From Limonium bicolor (lineage: Eukaryota > Streptophyta > Magnoliopsida > Caryophyllales > Plumbaginaceae), in contig CM041780.1 in NCBI GenBank assembly GCA_023374045.1, forward strand, positions 91,415,627 through 91,479,626: a DNA stretch of 64,000 bases, given 5' to 3'. Under the pieces are notes generated by a model. That model was not told where the DNA came from. It saw only the letters and a program-made list of their open reading frames with translations, and did not search any database. Position 1 is the first letter of the stretch. Every line of letters starts with the position of its first letter. Below, piece by piece: positions 22,440 to 35,228 of the stretch. A program made the translations under genes and the position numbers.

Positions 22440-24345
22440 TTAGTCAAGAACCATATTTAGATTGACCCCCCCTCCATACCGAAAAATCACCCTCCACACA
22501 AAGATACCATCAGGAGAGTTAGACATCTTGACAGCCTCCTTCCAAAGATCAAAGTAAGAAAGACCTGTCACGAGTATGGACGACATGGGTTGGCCATGGT
22601 GGTAGAACCACCCATCCTTGTTAGAAGGACCATAGAAGGACTCGCTAACTGGCGATGAAGGTGTTGAATAGGAAGCAATGTAGTCTTCCCTCATCTTACT
22701 CCAAAGCTCGGGATTCTCAGGGACCGCTCGGTACTCTATCGTGGCCTGATGCTCAGGGCCCTCTACTGCAGGGGTACTTTTCTGAGCGATGGCATCAAGG
22801 TCTACCATGTCTGACATCTTGACCTTCTTGTTGGGTACCTTCTCTTTCCTTTCTTTTGGTTTTGTCACAGCTTTTTTTGCCAAGCTTCTTCAGGTAGGCT
22901 TCTTGGGCAGCGGCAACAAGTGGAGAATGACTGGTCACAGTGCCTCCTGTAGTAACAGGGGCTACAAAAGAAACACACAGAAACAATAAAGAAATATGTA
23001 AGAACAATAGGAAAAATTGTAAAAAGAGGGACAAGCAGCTTCAGTTTGAGGGTCAGGAACCGAGGCTCCTACCTCTAGAGCAGAGCCGTGAGTCGGATCT
23101 AAGGAAAAATAACCCGTTAAGTCAGGGAACAAAGCAGATACTGGGGTTTGAAGCGTGGACTCCCGGCCCACGCAAGGGATAAGGTTCAAACCAGACCCAG
23201 GAGTGAGAGGAAGAAACACACGGCGCCCAGACTCTGGACTTGTATGCCATGTACCTGGTAAAGGGGAAGTGTTCACCGATTCAGGCCACTCCCTAACTTT
23301 ATCTTTCTTTTTCTTCCTATCTAGGTCACTTTCGTCTTCACTTCTTTTTCTTTTCTTAGAAGCAAAAGCTTCTTCAGTCAGGCGGTTAGCCGCGTGCGCA
23401 GCGGCATCGATAAAGGCGTAGTAATCAACTTTCTCGTCTCCAACCTTGAAGACGATAAAGTTCTAGTTGTAAAATGGGCCAACTTTGTCTTCGATTCGAG
23501 GAAAATATGTGAAGAAAAATAGCAAAAGTATGAGCAAAGCCCTCGAAAGCGGAGGAGAAGGAAGATAAGCAAAAGAAAGGAGGTTACTTACTTTTTAAGT
23601 GCTTTAGCGAGGCCAACCGCATGCTATCAAAGAACACTTCAACGCGCACCTGCTGATTGTTTAGTTGCTTGAGATGTCGGGAGATAGGAATCTCCGAGTT
23701 GGGTGCTGGCGCGCTACACAGTTGCCCTCTCTTGAAAGAGGGACTGTACAGAACTCCTAAAAAGCGGCCATGGATAATGACGAACCATCTAGAGTTCCAA
23801 CCGGGAGACGCCTTCTTATAGTCAAAAATAGAAAAGCCGGCCTTGGCAGAAATGGTTAAACAGTCAGGATCAACACGAGTGGTGAAAAATTGAACAAAAT
23901 CGATCGCTTCAGCGCGAATCGCATTCTCCGCACAGAGGGGGACGAATGCGTGAAGATAGGTTATGGCTTTAGGGTGAAGATGAGCAAGAGTACATCATCG
24001 TCAAATAAGGAAGCCAAGAACGAAATGGTGTGGCAGAATTGATATGCCATAGAGGAAAAACTTGGAGTATACTACATACCGTAAGCCGATATCATCATAG
24101 GGATGGGAATCAGCAAAGAGGAGGTAGATGCGAGTGCCAAGTGGGACTTTAACATCCTTTGAAATGGAATATAGGTAGGATATGTCGAGGAAAGAAGGAA
24201 AAGACCGGCGACCTTCGGTAAAAGAATGGTCAGGGGGTAGCAGAATGGGACGAAAGCTCTACCGGACTTGGCGCCTTGAACCGCCTCCCAAGCAGGAATG
24301 AGATTCTTTGCCTTATCTTTCACAGAGCTGGAAGAAGCCATGGTT
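22440..24345 (-). pseudogene. Gag-like gene of a gypsy element, multi-exon remnant
   Basis: Read leftward from an ATG near 24341 (MASSSSVKDKAKNLIPAWEA). After frame changes, a LHAFVPLCAENAIRAEAIDF block followed by ISAKAGFSIFD...WNSRWFVI (about 24000-23760) is the clear homologue of the 12.5-kb fragment. Further on come an F..VGDEKVDYYAFIDAAAHA segment and a basic nuclear-signal-like run (KKRKRSEDESDLDRKKKK, about 23360-23300). A last frame at 22883-22440 (MAKKAVTKPKERKEK...) is rich in Lys, then Ser/Pro/Tyr. Exon-like pieces separated by AT-rich intron-like gaps suggest a spliced gag-like ORF. No RT, integrase or protease accompanies it. Upstream, 24346-24564 reads like its 5' leader. Confidence 0.55.
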
Positions 24346-27300
24346 GTCAAAGGTAAAAGCTTGCAAAGCACGAAGAAGAAGTAGGAAGGAGGAAAACGAC
24401 TGCGACGAGGACTGGAAGTTGAAAGAGCAAGAAGTAGTTGTAGGAAATACGAGAAAAGAGAAAAGAACAGGCCTTCTGAAATATAAAGGCGGTAAAGCAC
24501 CCTCTCTCAAAATTTTATTGAATATAATAAATGATACAAAAATCGCCTTTTTGCAGAAAAAGCAGAGACTGAAATACCCCTAAATTAATTTAGGGGATTT
24601 CTTTTATTAAATATAAATTATTATATGGAATTACGGAAATTAAATTATTATATGGAATTGTGAAATTTATTTAGGGGTTTTCTCCTATTTAACCCTAATT
24701 ATTATATATTATTATATAGTATTATGAATTTAATAATAAGATTTATAAGTCCATAAATCTTGGGAAAATTTCTAAACACTCCAAATATATTATAAAGATT
24801 TTAGGAAGTGTTAGAACATTGTTTTGAAACATAAAAGTCAATATAAAATTCTAGAAACCTTAAAGCTTATTAAGCCTTGCTAGGGTTGACTTTTTGAGAA
24901 TGGTCAAACCAGGCCATGAAACCTATACCAATAAATAGGTTATGGAAAACCATGAAGATCGATAAAAAGAACGTCAAAAACGGATCATCCTAGCCAAAGT
25001 TATGCTAGATTGAAGTTTTGAATCAAAATTTTGAAAGATGCCACGTGTCACTCTGTCACGGGTCGCCAACACTTAGCCGATTTTATCCCCTGAATTTCGG
25101 TAACAGATTTCAGTATTTTGCCCTAACTTTAGACGGCTATATCTCTTTCATCTCTCCATATTTTTCAATGTCGTCTTCCTTGTTGTCTTCTCCTACATTC
25201 CCTCTAAACAACTATAACTCATACAAACCCTAACTCATACTGAATCAACCGGAAAATCGAGTCAAAGTAGCCACCCTGCAAAAAAACGAAACTGCAATTC
25301 CAGTTTTCTCTTCGAATCAGGTAACTTCGATCAGCCATAACTTCTTCGTTACTCATCCAAATTCCATGTTCTTTAGCTCGTTTTGAAGAGCTCTAATTCC
25401 TCTAAAACTTTCACGTTTATGGTTTAAGTTAATTCTCAACCGATTGGAGGGGAAAGGTGTCTAAAGTTTCGGTTTTGCCAGCACATAAAATCATAACAGA
25501 AACTGTAAGGTAAACTCGCAACTTCTAGCTTCAATTTCTTTCTGTGTGATGCGAGTTAGGATTAGTTCTTGCTATCAATACATAGATCTAAGTTTGCTCT
25601 TTCCAATGAGCCCTTACACATAGCCTAACTCAATCTGTGCTGCAAGTTATAGATCTTCGAAGTTGGCCTCGTGAACTGCTCAAAGTTCGAGTTTTTCCAG
25701 TTTTTCCGAATTTGATTTCACTAAATTCGCACAACTCCGGTAAGTTTCCGATCAATTGCTCCGTTTTTGTCAAACCTTGTCATGTTTTCGACCTAATCCA
25801 TGTTCCAATTTAATCAATTACGTGTTAGATTAGGAGGATTTGTTGGAATTGTTTTCGAATCAAAGTCTGTACCCGATATGAACCCTAACCTTCGAACTGA
25901 ATTCGAATTCCATCGTACACTGCATTAAAATTGGGGAAATTGGCATCAATAGAACCGAAATTCGATTTCGAATCCATAGGAACAAGAATCACTCGATTTC
26001 GTTCTGTAGATTAGGAGATATCTGTGATTTAGTACTCGGGTTGGAATTCGAAACCGATGAAGAACTGGGAGTACAGGGGCCGTCCGATCTCGTTTTAAAA
26101 GATTGGACGGCCGAGATTAGATCGTGCTATTAAATAATTATTATAAGTTTATAAAATTCCAGTAAATAGTCCTAACTTGTTGGGTTAATTTAAATATCTT
26201 CCCGAATGTATTTTGACTTGAAATTTTAACCATAGATTCCTTATTTAATCTAGTTTATTTTGATATAAATTATTATGGTTTTGGAGTTTTTAAACATAAG
26301 TTATGATTTTTGCAAGTTACGGGTTTTCTGGAATTATTTGGCTAAATTAAAAAGATAGTTTTATGAAATAAAAATTTTATAATATGTCTAAAATGTTATA
26401 GTTACTGTATATTAAATTTGGGAATTTTTGGGCAATGGTAAAAGGTTTTAAAAATTGTGTTTATGAGTTTTTCATAAGAATAACCTATAATATAAGGTTT
26501 TTAATGTAACCAAAAATTAAAGTATGGGTTGTTAATTAACTTTTAAGCTGGGGAAAATAAGGGAAACTAAATTAGCATTTTATAACAGTAAGTTTATAAA
26601 TGTTTAGGTATTATTTTTTAATAGAAGTGAAATTATTTACATATATGTATATATACCTATTTAAGTGGAAACTTATATAAATCAAGGAATATAATTATTT
26701 TTACGTTTTATTTATTATATTATATGGGAGTTAATGTTCTTAATTAAAACTAAGGAATATATATATATATATATATATATATCTATATTTACACATATAT
26801 GTAAAAGAAATAAAATAGTAACTTAGGTTAAATCAAGGAGCTAAATTAATCTACACTTATATTAATTATATAATATGGTAGTTAATATACTTAATTGAAA
26901 CTAAGGAAAATACTTTATTTTATTAACCATATTTTGGATGTAGGTGTGTGTAAAAGTTAATATAAATGGTTAAATACAATAAACTACATAAATAATGTTT
27001 GTACAAATCCTAGTATATATAAATATATACACAGTAAACATAATAAATTAAATACCTTATAGGAAATAATGCGAAGGAATAATAATTAAACTAAACCTCT
27101 ACATAATACTAATAGAAGAATATTATATGAGGTGGTATTAAATTATAGTTATGTATTAGGCTTAAGAGTTACCTTTGAATTTCCAAGGTTTTTATGTAAA
27201 CCACATTAAAATACATGTATAGTATTATTTGTCAATGATCCGAATGTAAATCTAAAATTGGGATTAAGTAATTAATAAGTTAAAACTTAGGAAAAATTGT

Positions 27301-27900
27301 GATTAGATTACATAAAATGTTGCACAAATATATCTTATTCTATAATTAATGATAAACAAATGTAATACGATTACATCTAAATATTCTTAATATATAAACC
27401 ATAATAAAAAAAAGTAAAATACTTTTACATCTAAATGTGAGGTGGATTAGTAAGTCTAGATTTAATCATTTCTTAACTTTTATGGTATTGAAATAGGCAA
27501 ATTCTTGGCTAAACCTAAATGTAGCCAACTTGGCTACATCTATGGGGAAATACAAGTATGGAGTGAGCGCGGTCGATTGTTTAACTTGTTTTTTTTGTAT
27601 TTTTTCTTTTTTTTTTCAAAAATTTTATTCTTTTTCTTTTTATCATAAAAACTTTAATTGTTGTAACTTTTAATATAAAGTCTAAAATGAAAAAAATTAT
27701 ATCATTATTCACCTAAATTCAAGCTCTTCAAAACAAGACCAGTCATGGATATTTTTTGTCAACTTTGAAAAAAATTATTTTTATATGTATAGTGTACAAA
27801 ACGTAAAAAAAACTTGTACATATAGTCATACAAACATGTACAAATGTTCATTAAAACATGTACATCTACACGTAAAAACTTGTACATCATCGCATTAACT

Positions 27901-28475
27901 CGACAGATTTTTAGGGTTTGTGGTAGCGGGTTTAATGGCCCTAAACCCGCCACTGTAAACCTTAAAAATGTCTTCGACGTTTTTTAGCTATCCTAGGGTG
28001 GGTTTTGGGGTGTTTTGGGGGTAGGGTAATCTATTTGGAATTTGTTTCGTACTTTATATTGTAGCAACTGACTCGGCAGGTTTTTAGGGTTTGTGGTAGC
28101 GGGTTTAGGGTCGTTAGACCCTAAACCCGCCACTGCAAACCCTAAAAATGCCTTCGACGTTTTAGCTATCCTAGGGTGGTTTTGGGGTGTTTTGGGGGTA
28201 GGGTAATCTATTTGGAATTTGTTTCGTACTTTATATTGTAGCAACTAACTCGACAGGTTTTTAGGGTTTGTGGTAGCGGGTTTAGGGTCGTTAGACCCTA
28301 AACCCGCCACTGCAAACCCTAAAAATGCCTTCGACGTTTTAGCTATCCTAGGGTGGTTTTGGGGTGTTTTGGGGGTAGGGTAATCTATTTGGAAACCGTT
28401 CTATACTTTACATTGTAGCAACTAACTCGACAGGTTTATAGGGTTTGTGGTCGCGGGTCTAGGGTCTGCCACTAT
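27901..28475. repeat. 177-bp tandem units with GGGTTTAG hairpins
   Basis: CGACAG/CGGCAG landmarks fall at 27901, 28074, 28251 and 28428, giving periods of 173, 177 and 177 bp. Units 2 and 3 are nearly identical. Each contains a long hairpin with the stem strand GGTAGCGGGTTTAGGGTC and the loop GTTA. Unit 4 has lost most of the second stem arm. Confidence 0.85.
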
Positions 28476-28567
28476 AAACCTTAAAAATGCTTTCGATGTT
28501 TTTTAGCTTTCCTATGGTGGGTTTTAGGGTGTGTGGGGTTAGGGTCATCTATTTGAAAGCCATTATA

Positions 28568-28880
28568 TACTTTAATGTGAGAATGTACATATTTTAATGT
28601 GAGAATGTACATGTTTTAATGTGACGATGTACATGTTCAAATGTGAGAATGTACATGTTCAATTATGAGAATGTATATGTTTTAATGAACATCTGTACAT
28701 GTTTGTATGGCCGTCTGTACAAGTGTTCTTCCTTATATATACATGTTTTAATCTAAGGATGTACATATTTAATTATTCGTACAGGTTTATATGACTATCT
28801 ATATGTTTTTAATGCGAGGATGTACATGTTTTTATGTGAGGATGTACATGTTTTAATGAACATTTGTACAGGTTTGTATG
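28568..28880. repeat. Degenerate TGTACATG minisatellite
   Basis: AATGTGAGAATGTACATGTT-like words repeat about ten times at 24-31-bp spacing. They merge into the right arm of the fold-back element. Confidence 0.7.
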
Positions 28881-31030
28881 ACCATCTGTACAAGTTTTCT
28901 TTTATGTTCTGTACGCTATACATGTAAAAATAATTTTTTTTAAAGTTGTCAAAATATATCCATGATTGGTCTTTTTTAAAGAGCTTGAATTTTGATGAAC
29001 AATGATATAATTTTTTTTCATTTTGGACTTATATATTAAAAGTTACAACAATTTAAATTTTTTATAATTAAAAACAAAAAACAAAACCAACCCACATTTA
29101 TAAAAAAAAAAAAAAAAACTCTCGGCGCCTCGTGGATGTAGCCAACTTTGGCTACATTGAGGTGTAGGCAAGACTCTCTGATTGAAATATAACTTAATGT
29201 CTTAAGATAGAATCATTAAAAGGATTATGATATAATCTATATTAAACGATGATTTGGAAATTTATCTAAATAATTATCCTTAAGTTTCTTAGGATTAGAT
29301 AAGCCATATAAGATACATTTATTACCAATATTCAGGATGTGAGTTTGCAGTTAAGTGAGGTATTTAGTAGTGAGAATTTATAGGAAGGTTTATAAATAGG
29401 AATTTGATACTTAAAACCTTTGAACCTTTTATTAGATAAAACTAAGTTACATAAGATATTATATTGTTATACTTTACGGTAATGGGAAGTAATGATAGGT
29501 TATTTGAATATAAAATATGGGAATTTTCATAATAGATTATCTAATTAAATAATTAACAATTTCACTTATGAACCAGAATTTAATTCTCTGATAAATTCTA
29601 CTCTATGTAGATATATTGTCCATCCTAAATACAGTAAAGGAAATTAATTTATTAGGTTATTCCTTTGAAACCTTAGGTTTTGTAAAACAATTTAAAACGT
29701 ATTTAAGGCTTAAGTTTAATGAAGTTTAGTACAAAGGATTATGCGTAGTCTATAGAGAGAATGTGTGTAAAAATAAAACATTTGGGAAATTAAATGTAAG
29801 TAAGGATACATAAAAGGTTATACTAAACACCTTATTGTATAGGTAATAATAAAACATATAGTATACCTTGTGAATACTGAATGTAGGATTAATTCGTTAA
29901 ATCTAAGTTAAATATAGTATAGTTATTCAGGATGAGAAGCTATTTAACATCTTATGACAAGTTTATTAGATGGTTGTAATTAAAAGTCATTCTGAACTAA
30001 AGATGAGATAATTGAGTTTAGCAGTTCAATTAAGTTATAATAAAACACGTCTACAACACTACGATTTCAATATACAAGATGTAGATCTTAATTAAGTTAA
30101 GGGAAAGACTTAATCATAATGGGTTATCTAGTGGATATTGTTTGAATACATAATCTTTACATTGTGGGATAGTAGTATAGTATTCTGAGATGAGTCCATC
30201 GTAGATCATAATACAATGTTTATTCTAGATTAAGAATAAAGGTATTGAGCTTAAGATTATTATTGAAATTCTTAGATTTAATTATATGATATAAACACAT
30301 TTATGATATAGAGGTCTCAAAAGTCTTGAATGTGCGGATTGTGGTTAAGTATGAATATAGTGGATAGGAGTGGACAATTAGCAAATGTTAATCGAATACA
30401 TTCCTTGATCTTACCACCTTGGGCTATACAACGTTCTCAGATAACTCAAAGATTATACCTAACATTTAAGTGAGGGCTTAAAAGACAATTGAGACTTTGG
30501 AATAAGAGTAAGGAGTTTATTTAAGCTTAACATAGGCTACAAGTGATTGATGATAGACTACCTTTAATATTCTTCAGAGTACTGTTGATTGTTTGCGCAA
30601 GTTGACTAGAATTGCTACAGCGTTACCTAGGTACGATTTCTCATACTCCGATATTTTTACTGATTGACTTGTGGAATGTTTTGGAAAACGCTGACTGACT
30701 TAAAGAGGAATCTCTAAAAAGAAAATGATTGTGTGACTAACTCAGCTTGTGTGACTAACTCAGCTTGTGTGACTAACTGAGCCTTGGATGTGAAACTCAC
30801 TTGGGTATTGGTTCCTTCTATTTTGGTGCCCCGTTAGACATTGGCTGCTTAGGGTTTACGCTTCTGCACTCTGTAGGACTGAGTGTTTTGGTATTGCTCT
30901 GGATAGTTGGTGATCTAGTGGGAATTTGGAAAAAGGTCAATCTTGGAAATCTTTCTTTTGACTCTGGATATCGTTTCATCCATGAGCTGGTTCTTGAGGT
31001 TTCGACGTGCGCGCGTCTTCAATGGTAACA

Positions 31031-31300
31031 GTGAGGGGCTGTATATCCCCTGTCCCAAAAGGGACGTTGTAGACAGAGAGGGGCTGTATATCCCCTGTTC
31101 TTAGTGGACGTAGTTAACAGAGAGGGGCTGTATATCCCCTGTCCCAAAAGGGACGTTGTAGACAGAGAGGGGTTGTATATCCCCTGTCCTTAGTGGACGT
31201 AGTTAACAGAGAGGGGCTGTATATCCCATGTCTATAGTGGACGTGGTAAACAGTGAGGGGTTGTATATCCCCTGTCCTAAAAGGACGTACTTGGCGGTGG
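31031..31300. repeat. 44/45-bp alternating minisatellite, 6 units
   Basis: GAGGGG(C/T)TGTATATCCCC starts at 31033, 31078, 31122, 31167, 31211 and 31255. Two unit types alternate: one ends CCCAAAAGGGACGTTGTAGA, the other TTAGTGGACGTAGTTAA, so the real period is an 89-bp dimer. Every unit holds the short palindrome GGGG...TATA...CCCC. Confidence 0.85.
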
Positions 31301-32001
31301 GGGCCATCTCTCCCAATTGAATTTATTCCACTCTTGAGTATATTTTGTCTATGGGATTCAGCTTTCTGAAATGGTGGGGACATAAACTGTCTACCACGGG
31401 TTATGGGTATTCATATCATTCCTAGTCCGTTGTGACTACCTGAGTCTTTCTATTCTTAACCAGAATTGGTTCTAACATCAATATTGGATGCTTACTAACT
31501 ATATGGTGTGACTTCTTAAGTGGTTGATTTGGTTTTTAAGTTCTTTGTCTCTATCCTTACCTTGTTCTCTCTTCTCTATGACTGATTGTTTTGAAGTGCC
31601 TCCTTTCCCTGTTTTACTTTCAAGAGTTTGATTTCAAGTTACTGTTTATTTTGAAGAGTTATGTTTTATAAGTTTGTTTTGGAGAATTGTACCAGTTCCA
31701 TTCCAGGGAACTGACTCACCCCTCCCGGGGTGGGCTGCTTGGTTTCATCTTGCAGGTATAAATGGATTTACAGGTGGCCATGAAGAGCATGAGTGATTGG
31801 GATGGGATTAGGTTTATGGAGAGTGAATGTATTTTATTATTGTTATGTTTTTGTTAAGTTTTCTCGAAGTTCAGACTGTAACTTGGTTAATTGTAATGGT
31901 TGTAACTGGTGAGGTTGGTACCGGGTGTTTGGAGCCCGATGGTCTGTAATCGCCATTAGAGATTTTATTCCGCTGTATTTATTGTAAATAGGGGCGTTAC
32001 A

Positions 32002-33250
32002 GAGACTCTGCACATTCCTTATCAAAAAGTAAAACACGCACACACAATCAAAGTTCAGTAGGGCACAAGCGGAGCACGAGCGAAATAAGTTCTTTTTCCA
32101 TGATCTAGCAAGGAAAAAGAACTTGTGGGACTAGGGGAGATGAGGAAAGACACGAAGGAAAAGCTTGTGGGACTTAAAACCCGACAAAATTTTCCAAAAA
32201 ACAACCACGACAATCACTAGAAGTTCTACTTTTTAATAAAAAAACAAAAAGCAAATCTTGTGGGACTGATAAAGAGGGGAAAAACGATACCAACCAGAGG
32301 ACCAAGGAATTATTGCTTATTTAGATTACAAAGATGAGCGACCGGTTGCATAGTATAAATAATGACCAGGCGGACGCACCCGGGCAGATAGCAATAAGTA
32401 AGCTTAGATAAGTGACTGGGCGTCCGCGACTAGTCGTTCAGATGAGAGGATACATGGGCTGCGACCGGTCGTATGTGACCAGTCGCACCCTCAATCCTTA
32501 TAGTTTTAAAGCAACAGAATGACAGACTGGTAGATAGATAGGCTGACATGCTGACAAAGCTAGAAGTTGTAAGGATAAACTATAAATAGGGGTTCACCCC
32601 ATGGAAATAAACACACTATCAATACTTAAGCATCCTCTTGTCTTGTTTTCTCGCTTTCACTACATATTCTCTCTCTCTCTAAGTGTGATCTTGTCTAACG
32701 AGCCAGGTAATTCAACGAGAACATTAATGTGAGTCTAGGATCGAGGAGAGTTAGGCAATGTAGATGATTAGGGAAAGGACAACAGCCTTTTCAATCCTTG
32801 TGGCCAAGGGCATGTTTAGAGGATCATCTTGACTATGAGACATCGGTACTATATTCCCACGCTCAGTGGATCCAGATTTTATAAACAATATTACAAATAT
32901 TACTAATTAGCAACATTCAAACATTGATAAAGGAAACTTTGTATTTATATCAGAACTTACAATTTTTGCAGCCAAAGCACCAGTCTCTACTTGTGGAAAT
33001 ATCAACTCCCCCTGATCATTCTTCTTCATCTGACCATATAAATAGCACAGGGTCCTACACGCATCATCAATGCTATCAATGTCTGACTGGGTGCGTCTTT
33101 ATTAATGCGCGTAAGCAATCCTTGCTCCTTCCACTGTGGTATGCGCCCCCGTATATCCGGCTTGTCCCATGAAGCGTGGATGAATATCCTTCACATGATT
33201 ATGTATTGCTTGTTCTTGGTGTCTCTGTTACCAAAACTTAAAATCATATT
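32002..33250 (+). other. Unassigned, LTR-like promoter sequence
   Basis: No gene is seen. A TATAAATAGGGG box at 32581, followed by a CT-rich leader (CTCTCTCTCTCTAAG near 32670), looks like a U3/R junction of an unidentified LTR. Upstream are AACTTGTGGGAC(T) words (32111, 32166, 32255) and GCGACCGGTCG / GACCAGTCGC inverted words (32461-32490). Small ORFs at 32924-33308 have no recognisable family. Confidence 0.35.
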
Positions 33251-35029
33251 TGTAACAACCACAAACTGGGCTAGTTTTAAGGTCGATACACACCATACAC
33301 TATGCTAACTAGGAATGCGCAAGGCTACAATTCGAATCACATTCTAACCCAAAGAGATACTTATATTAATAATAAATATCAAAGGTTTACAAATGCCCCA
33401 AAACAAATGTTAATCAGAACAACTTAAAGGCCGGTAGGCTACAACAATGTCAGAGTTTGACTAACACTAAACTAAACAAAGCTTTCCAAACCATAAGTAG
33501 AAGAACATACTCACTGGTCAATCTGTAAGATGTTAGTAGAAAGGTGTGAGCAACCACGCGCTCAACAGGCAATAAACTTCATCAACGAAGTATGCCCAAA
33601 GCATTATAAGTAACAATATCGTAAAATAATATATGCTGAAATCAAAGAGTATTTTGCAAAACAGAAAGTTATAAGCCAATGCTGCCAGATGAAATAAAGG
33701 CAAAATGGAAACATATATCACATTTACTAGAACAATTCAACAAACACAAAATGGAGTGGGACACAAGCTCAAAGCACACACACAGAATGGTCAAAGACCA
33801 ATGAATTAGAAGATCCTCGATAACACAGAAATGACCCGAAGAACAATGGACCCATCGGTCCTGGAACAGAAACGAGGAGAGTGCCCTTATAACAGAACAA
33901 AAAGACATTTTACTCAACATGCTACAGGATAGCTCGACCTAGCCATCAACGACTCAAAAGGTAAAGAAACGAGGTCCCAAAATAGAAATACACTTTCAGA
34001 ACAGAAATGTGTGCTTACCTATACTTAATATAGCGAAATAGCTTATATAGCCTTAAGGGATCACAACCCCGTAAACAAAGGTCAAAACGGAGGTCAGAAG
34101 AGCATCTTAGACAAGTACAAAAGTTTGTCCGAACATGTGTATGGGCTTGAAAGTCCGGCCCATGCTGTGACTCAAAACAGATATGTCCAAACTTATGTCT
34201 AGGCGTGGAAGTCCGGACGCAAGTCAAGACTTCAAAACCAGAGATGTCCGGGCGTGGAAGTCCAGACGCAAGTCAAGACTTGAAAACAAAGATGTCCGGA
34301 CTTGTGTCCGGGCGTGGAAGTCTAGACAAAAACTCAAAGAAAATCTTTTACATGGTCCAGACTTGTGTTCGGGCTTTGAATTCCAGACATAGCCCGAGAC
34401 TTCAACCCCAAAATCCGTCTTCGCATACCATCTGGACACGGAAAAACTGTCAAAAACGACATACGTCCTTACGATCTGTCTGGACATACAAGTCTGGACA
34501 GATGTCCAGACACAGCGAAAATTGCCTAATCCAATTGTAGAAATCTTCATTTTACTCACAAACTTTCAATATAGCAAAGTAGACAAAAGCTCAGTAATCC
34601 GTGGGGGGTTTTGCAGAGTTAAACAATGGCAAAATTAGGTTCAAAAACCAAGAATAATTAACTATAAATCATCAATCAAACATAGAATATCCCTAATTTT
34701 AACCCCATGGGTGAACACCCCCAATTGAATCTGTCTACCACATACCTCCAATCGAAGCTTTGTAATTCCTCTATCGAAATCGAATAACACACACCACTGA
34801 TCCACACCCAAATCTCACAACATACAATCTAATTAGAACCAACCGAGGATTCAATTTTACATCATTCTATCCTTTGAATCCTCAATCGTGTTCTTAGTGA
34901 GTCTCGGGCTCAGGTCGATTCGTTCTTAATGAATCTCTGACTCAGGAAAAACAAGATAGAATCTTTCATGGTGGGATCTAGTAGATGAGAGAAATAAAAG
35001 ATACCAATGACCAATGACTAAAGTGTCCA
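33251..35029 (-). mobile_element. Gypsy-type LTR, minus strand
   Basis: The left end TGTAACAACC (minus-strand reading ...GGTTGTTACA) is a typical gypsy LTR terminus. The right end is tentatively ...GTGTCCA at 35029, because TATT follows it and also precedes the left end. A 4-bp AT-only match is weak. A GTCCGGAC-rich minisatellite sits in the middle. No internal region or second LTR is adjacent, so it may be a solo LTR. 35030-35228 is unassigned. Confidence 0.4.
34183..34515. repeat. GTCCGG-rich minisatellite
   Basis: GGCGTGGAAGTCC(G/A)GACGCAA occurs at 34202 and 34251 and, changed, at 34311. The flanks continue with GTCCGGAC / GTCTGGAC palindromic words. It is GC- and CpG-rich inside AT-rich sequence. 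ORFs on both strands (70-111 aa) are repeat artefacts. Confidence 0.75.
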
Positions 35030-35228
35030 TATTAAGGTAGAGTATTCTTTCCAAAATTATAAAGTTCATGATTGAATGGGCTTATGTTTCTTTTCAATCT
35101 GTATTTCTCGGTTGACTAGCATCCAAGTGTCGGCCTAGTCAGTAGTCACTCATTTTTCTGGTGGCCCTTCCTCTAACAAAAAGCTAAAAGGCAAGGGAAG
35201 GCAGGAAGCGAGGCCTCCTTCTCTAATA

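Larger units (their letters stand above)
27518..29158. mobile_element. Fold-back element with long inverted arms
   Basis: The left arm (about 27518-27900) and right arm (about 28780-29158) are inverted copies. They share GTAACTTTTAATAT(A)TAA, a TCATGGATAT block and repeated TGTACATG words. Each terminus is itself a small palindrome, GATGTAGCCAA-CT-TTGGCTACATT-like. The core holds four ~177-bp units with hairpins and a TGTACATG minisatellite. No transposase ORF is present and I found no clear target duplication. It interrupts the AT-rich part of the 7.4-kb LTR unit. It could be a MULE/fold-back type non-autonomous element, but the family is not recognised. Confidence 0.65.
24570..32001 (+). 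mobile_element. 7.4-kb LTR-like unit with target duplication (solo LTR?)
   Basis: It starts TGAAATACCCCTA and ends TAGGGGCGTTACA. These are imperfect inverted termini with TG/CA ends, flanked on both sides by GAGAC (24565-24569 and 32002-32006). No PBS, gag or pol is seen and its two ends are not direct repeats of each other, so it behaves as one LTR. Orientation is taken from promoter-like and R/U5-like sequence at the right end (AACTGACTCACCCCTCCC near 31711). It holds an AT-rich core (26.1-30.6 kb), a nested fold-back element (27518-29158), an (AT)n run at 26758-26780 and a minisatellite at 31031. Stretches 25234-27500 and 29160-31030 contain no gene. Confidence 0.65.

Noticed and set aside
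27901..28475. Interstitial telomere repeat
   Set aside because: GGGTTTAG words occur singly inside hairpins, not as (TTTAGGG)n tandem runs.
30801..31028. 75-aa ORF resembling a small membrane protein
   Set aside because: Lies in the giant LTR just before a minisatellite; hydrophobicity comes from T-rich composition.
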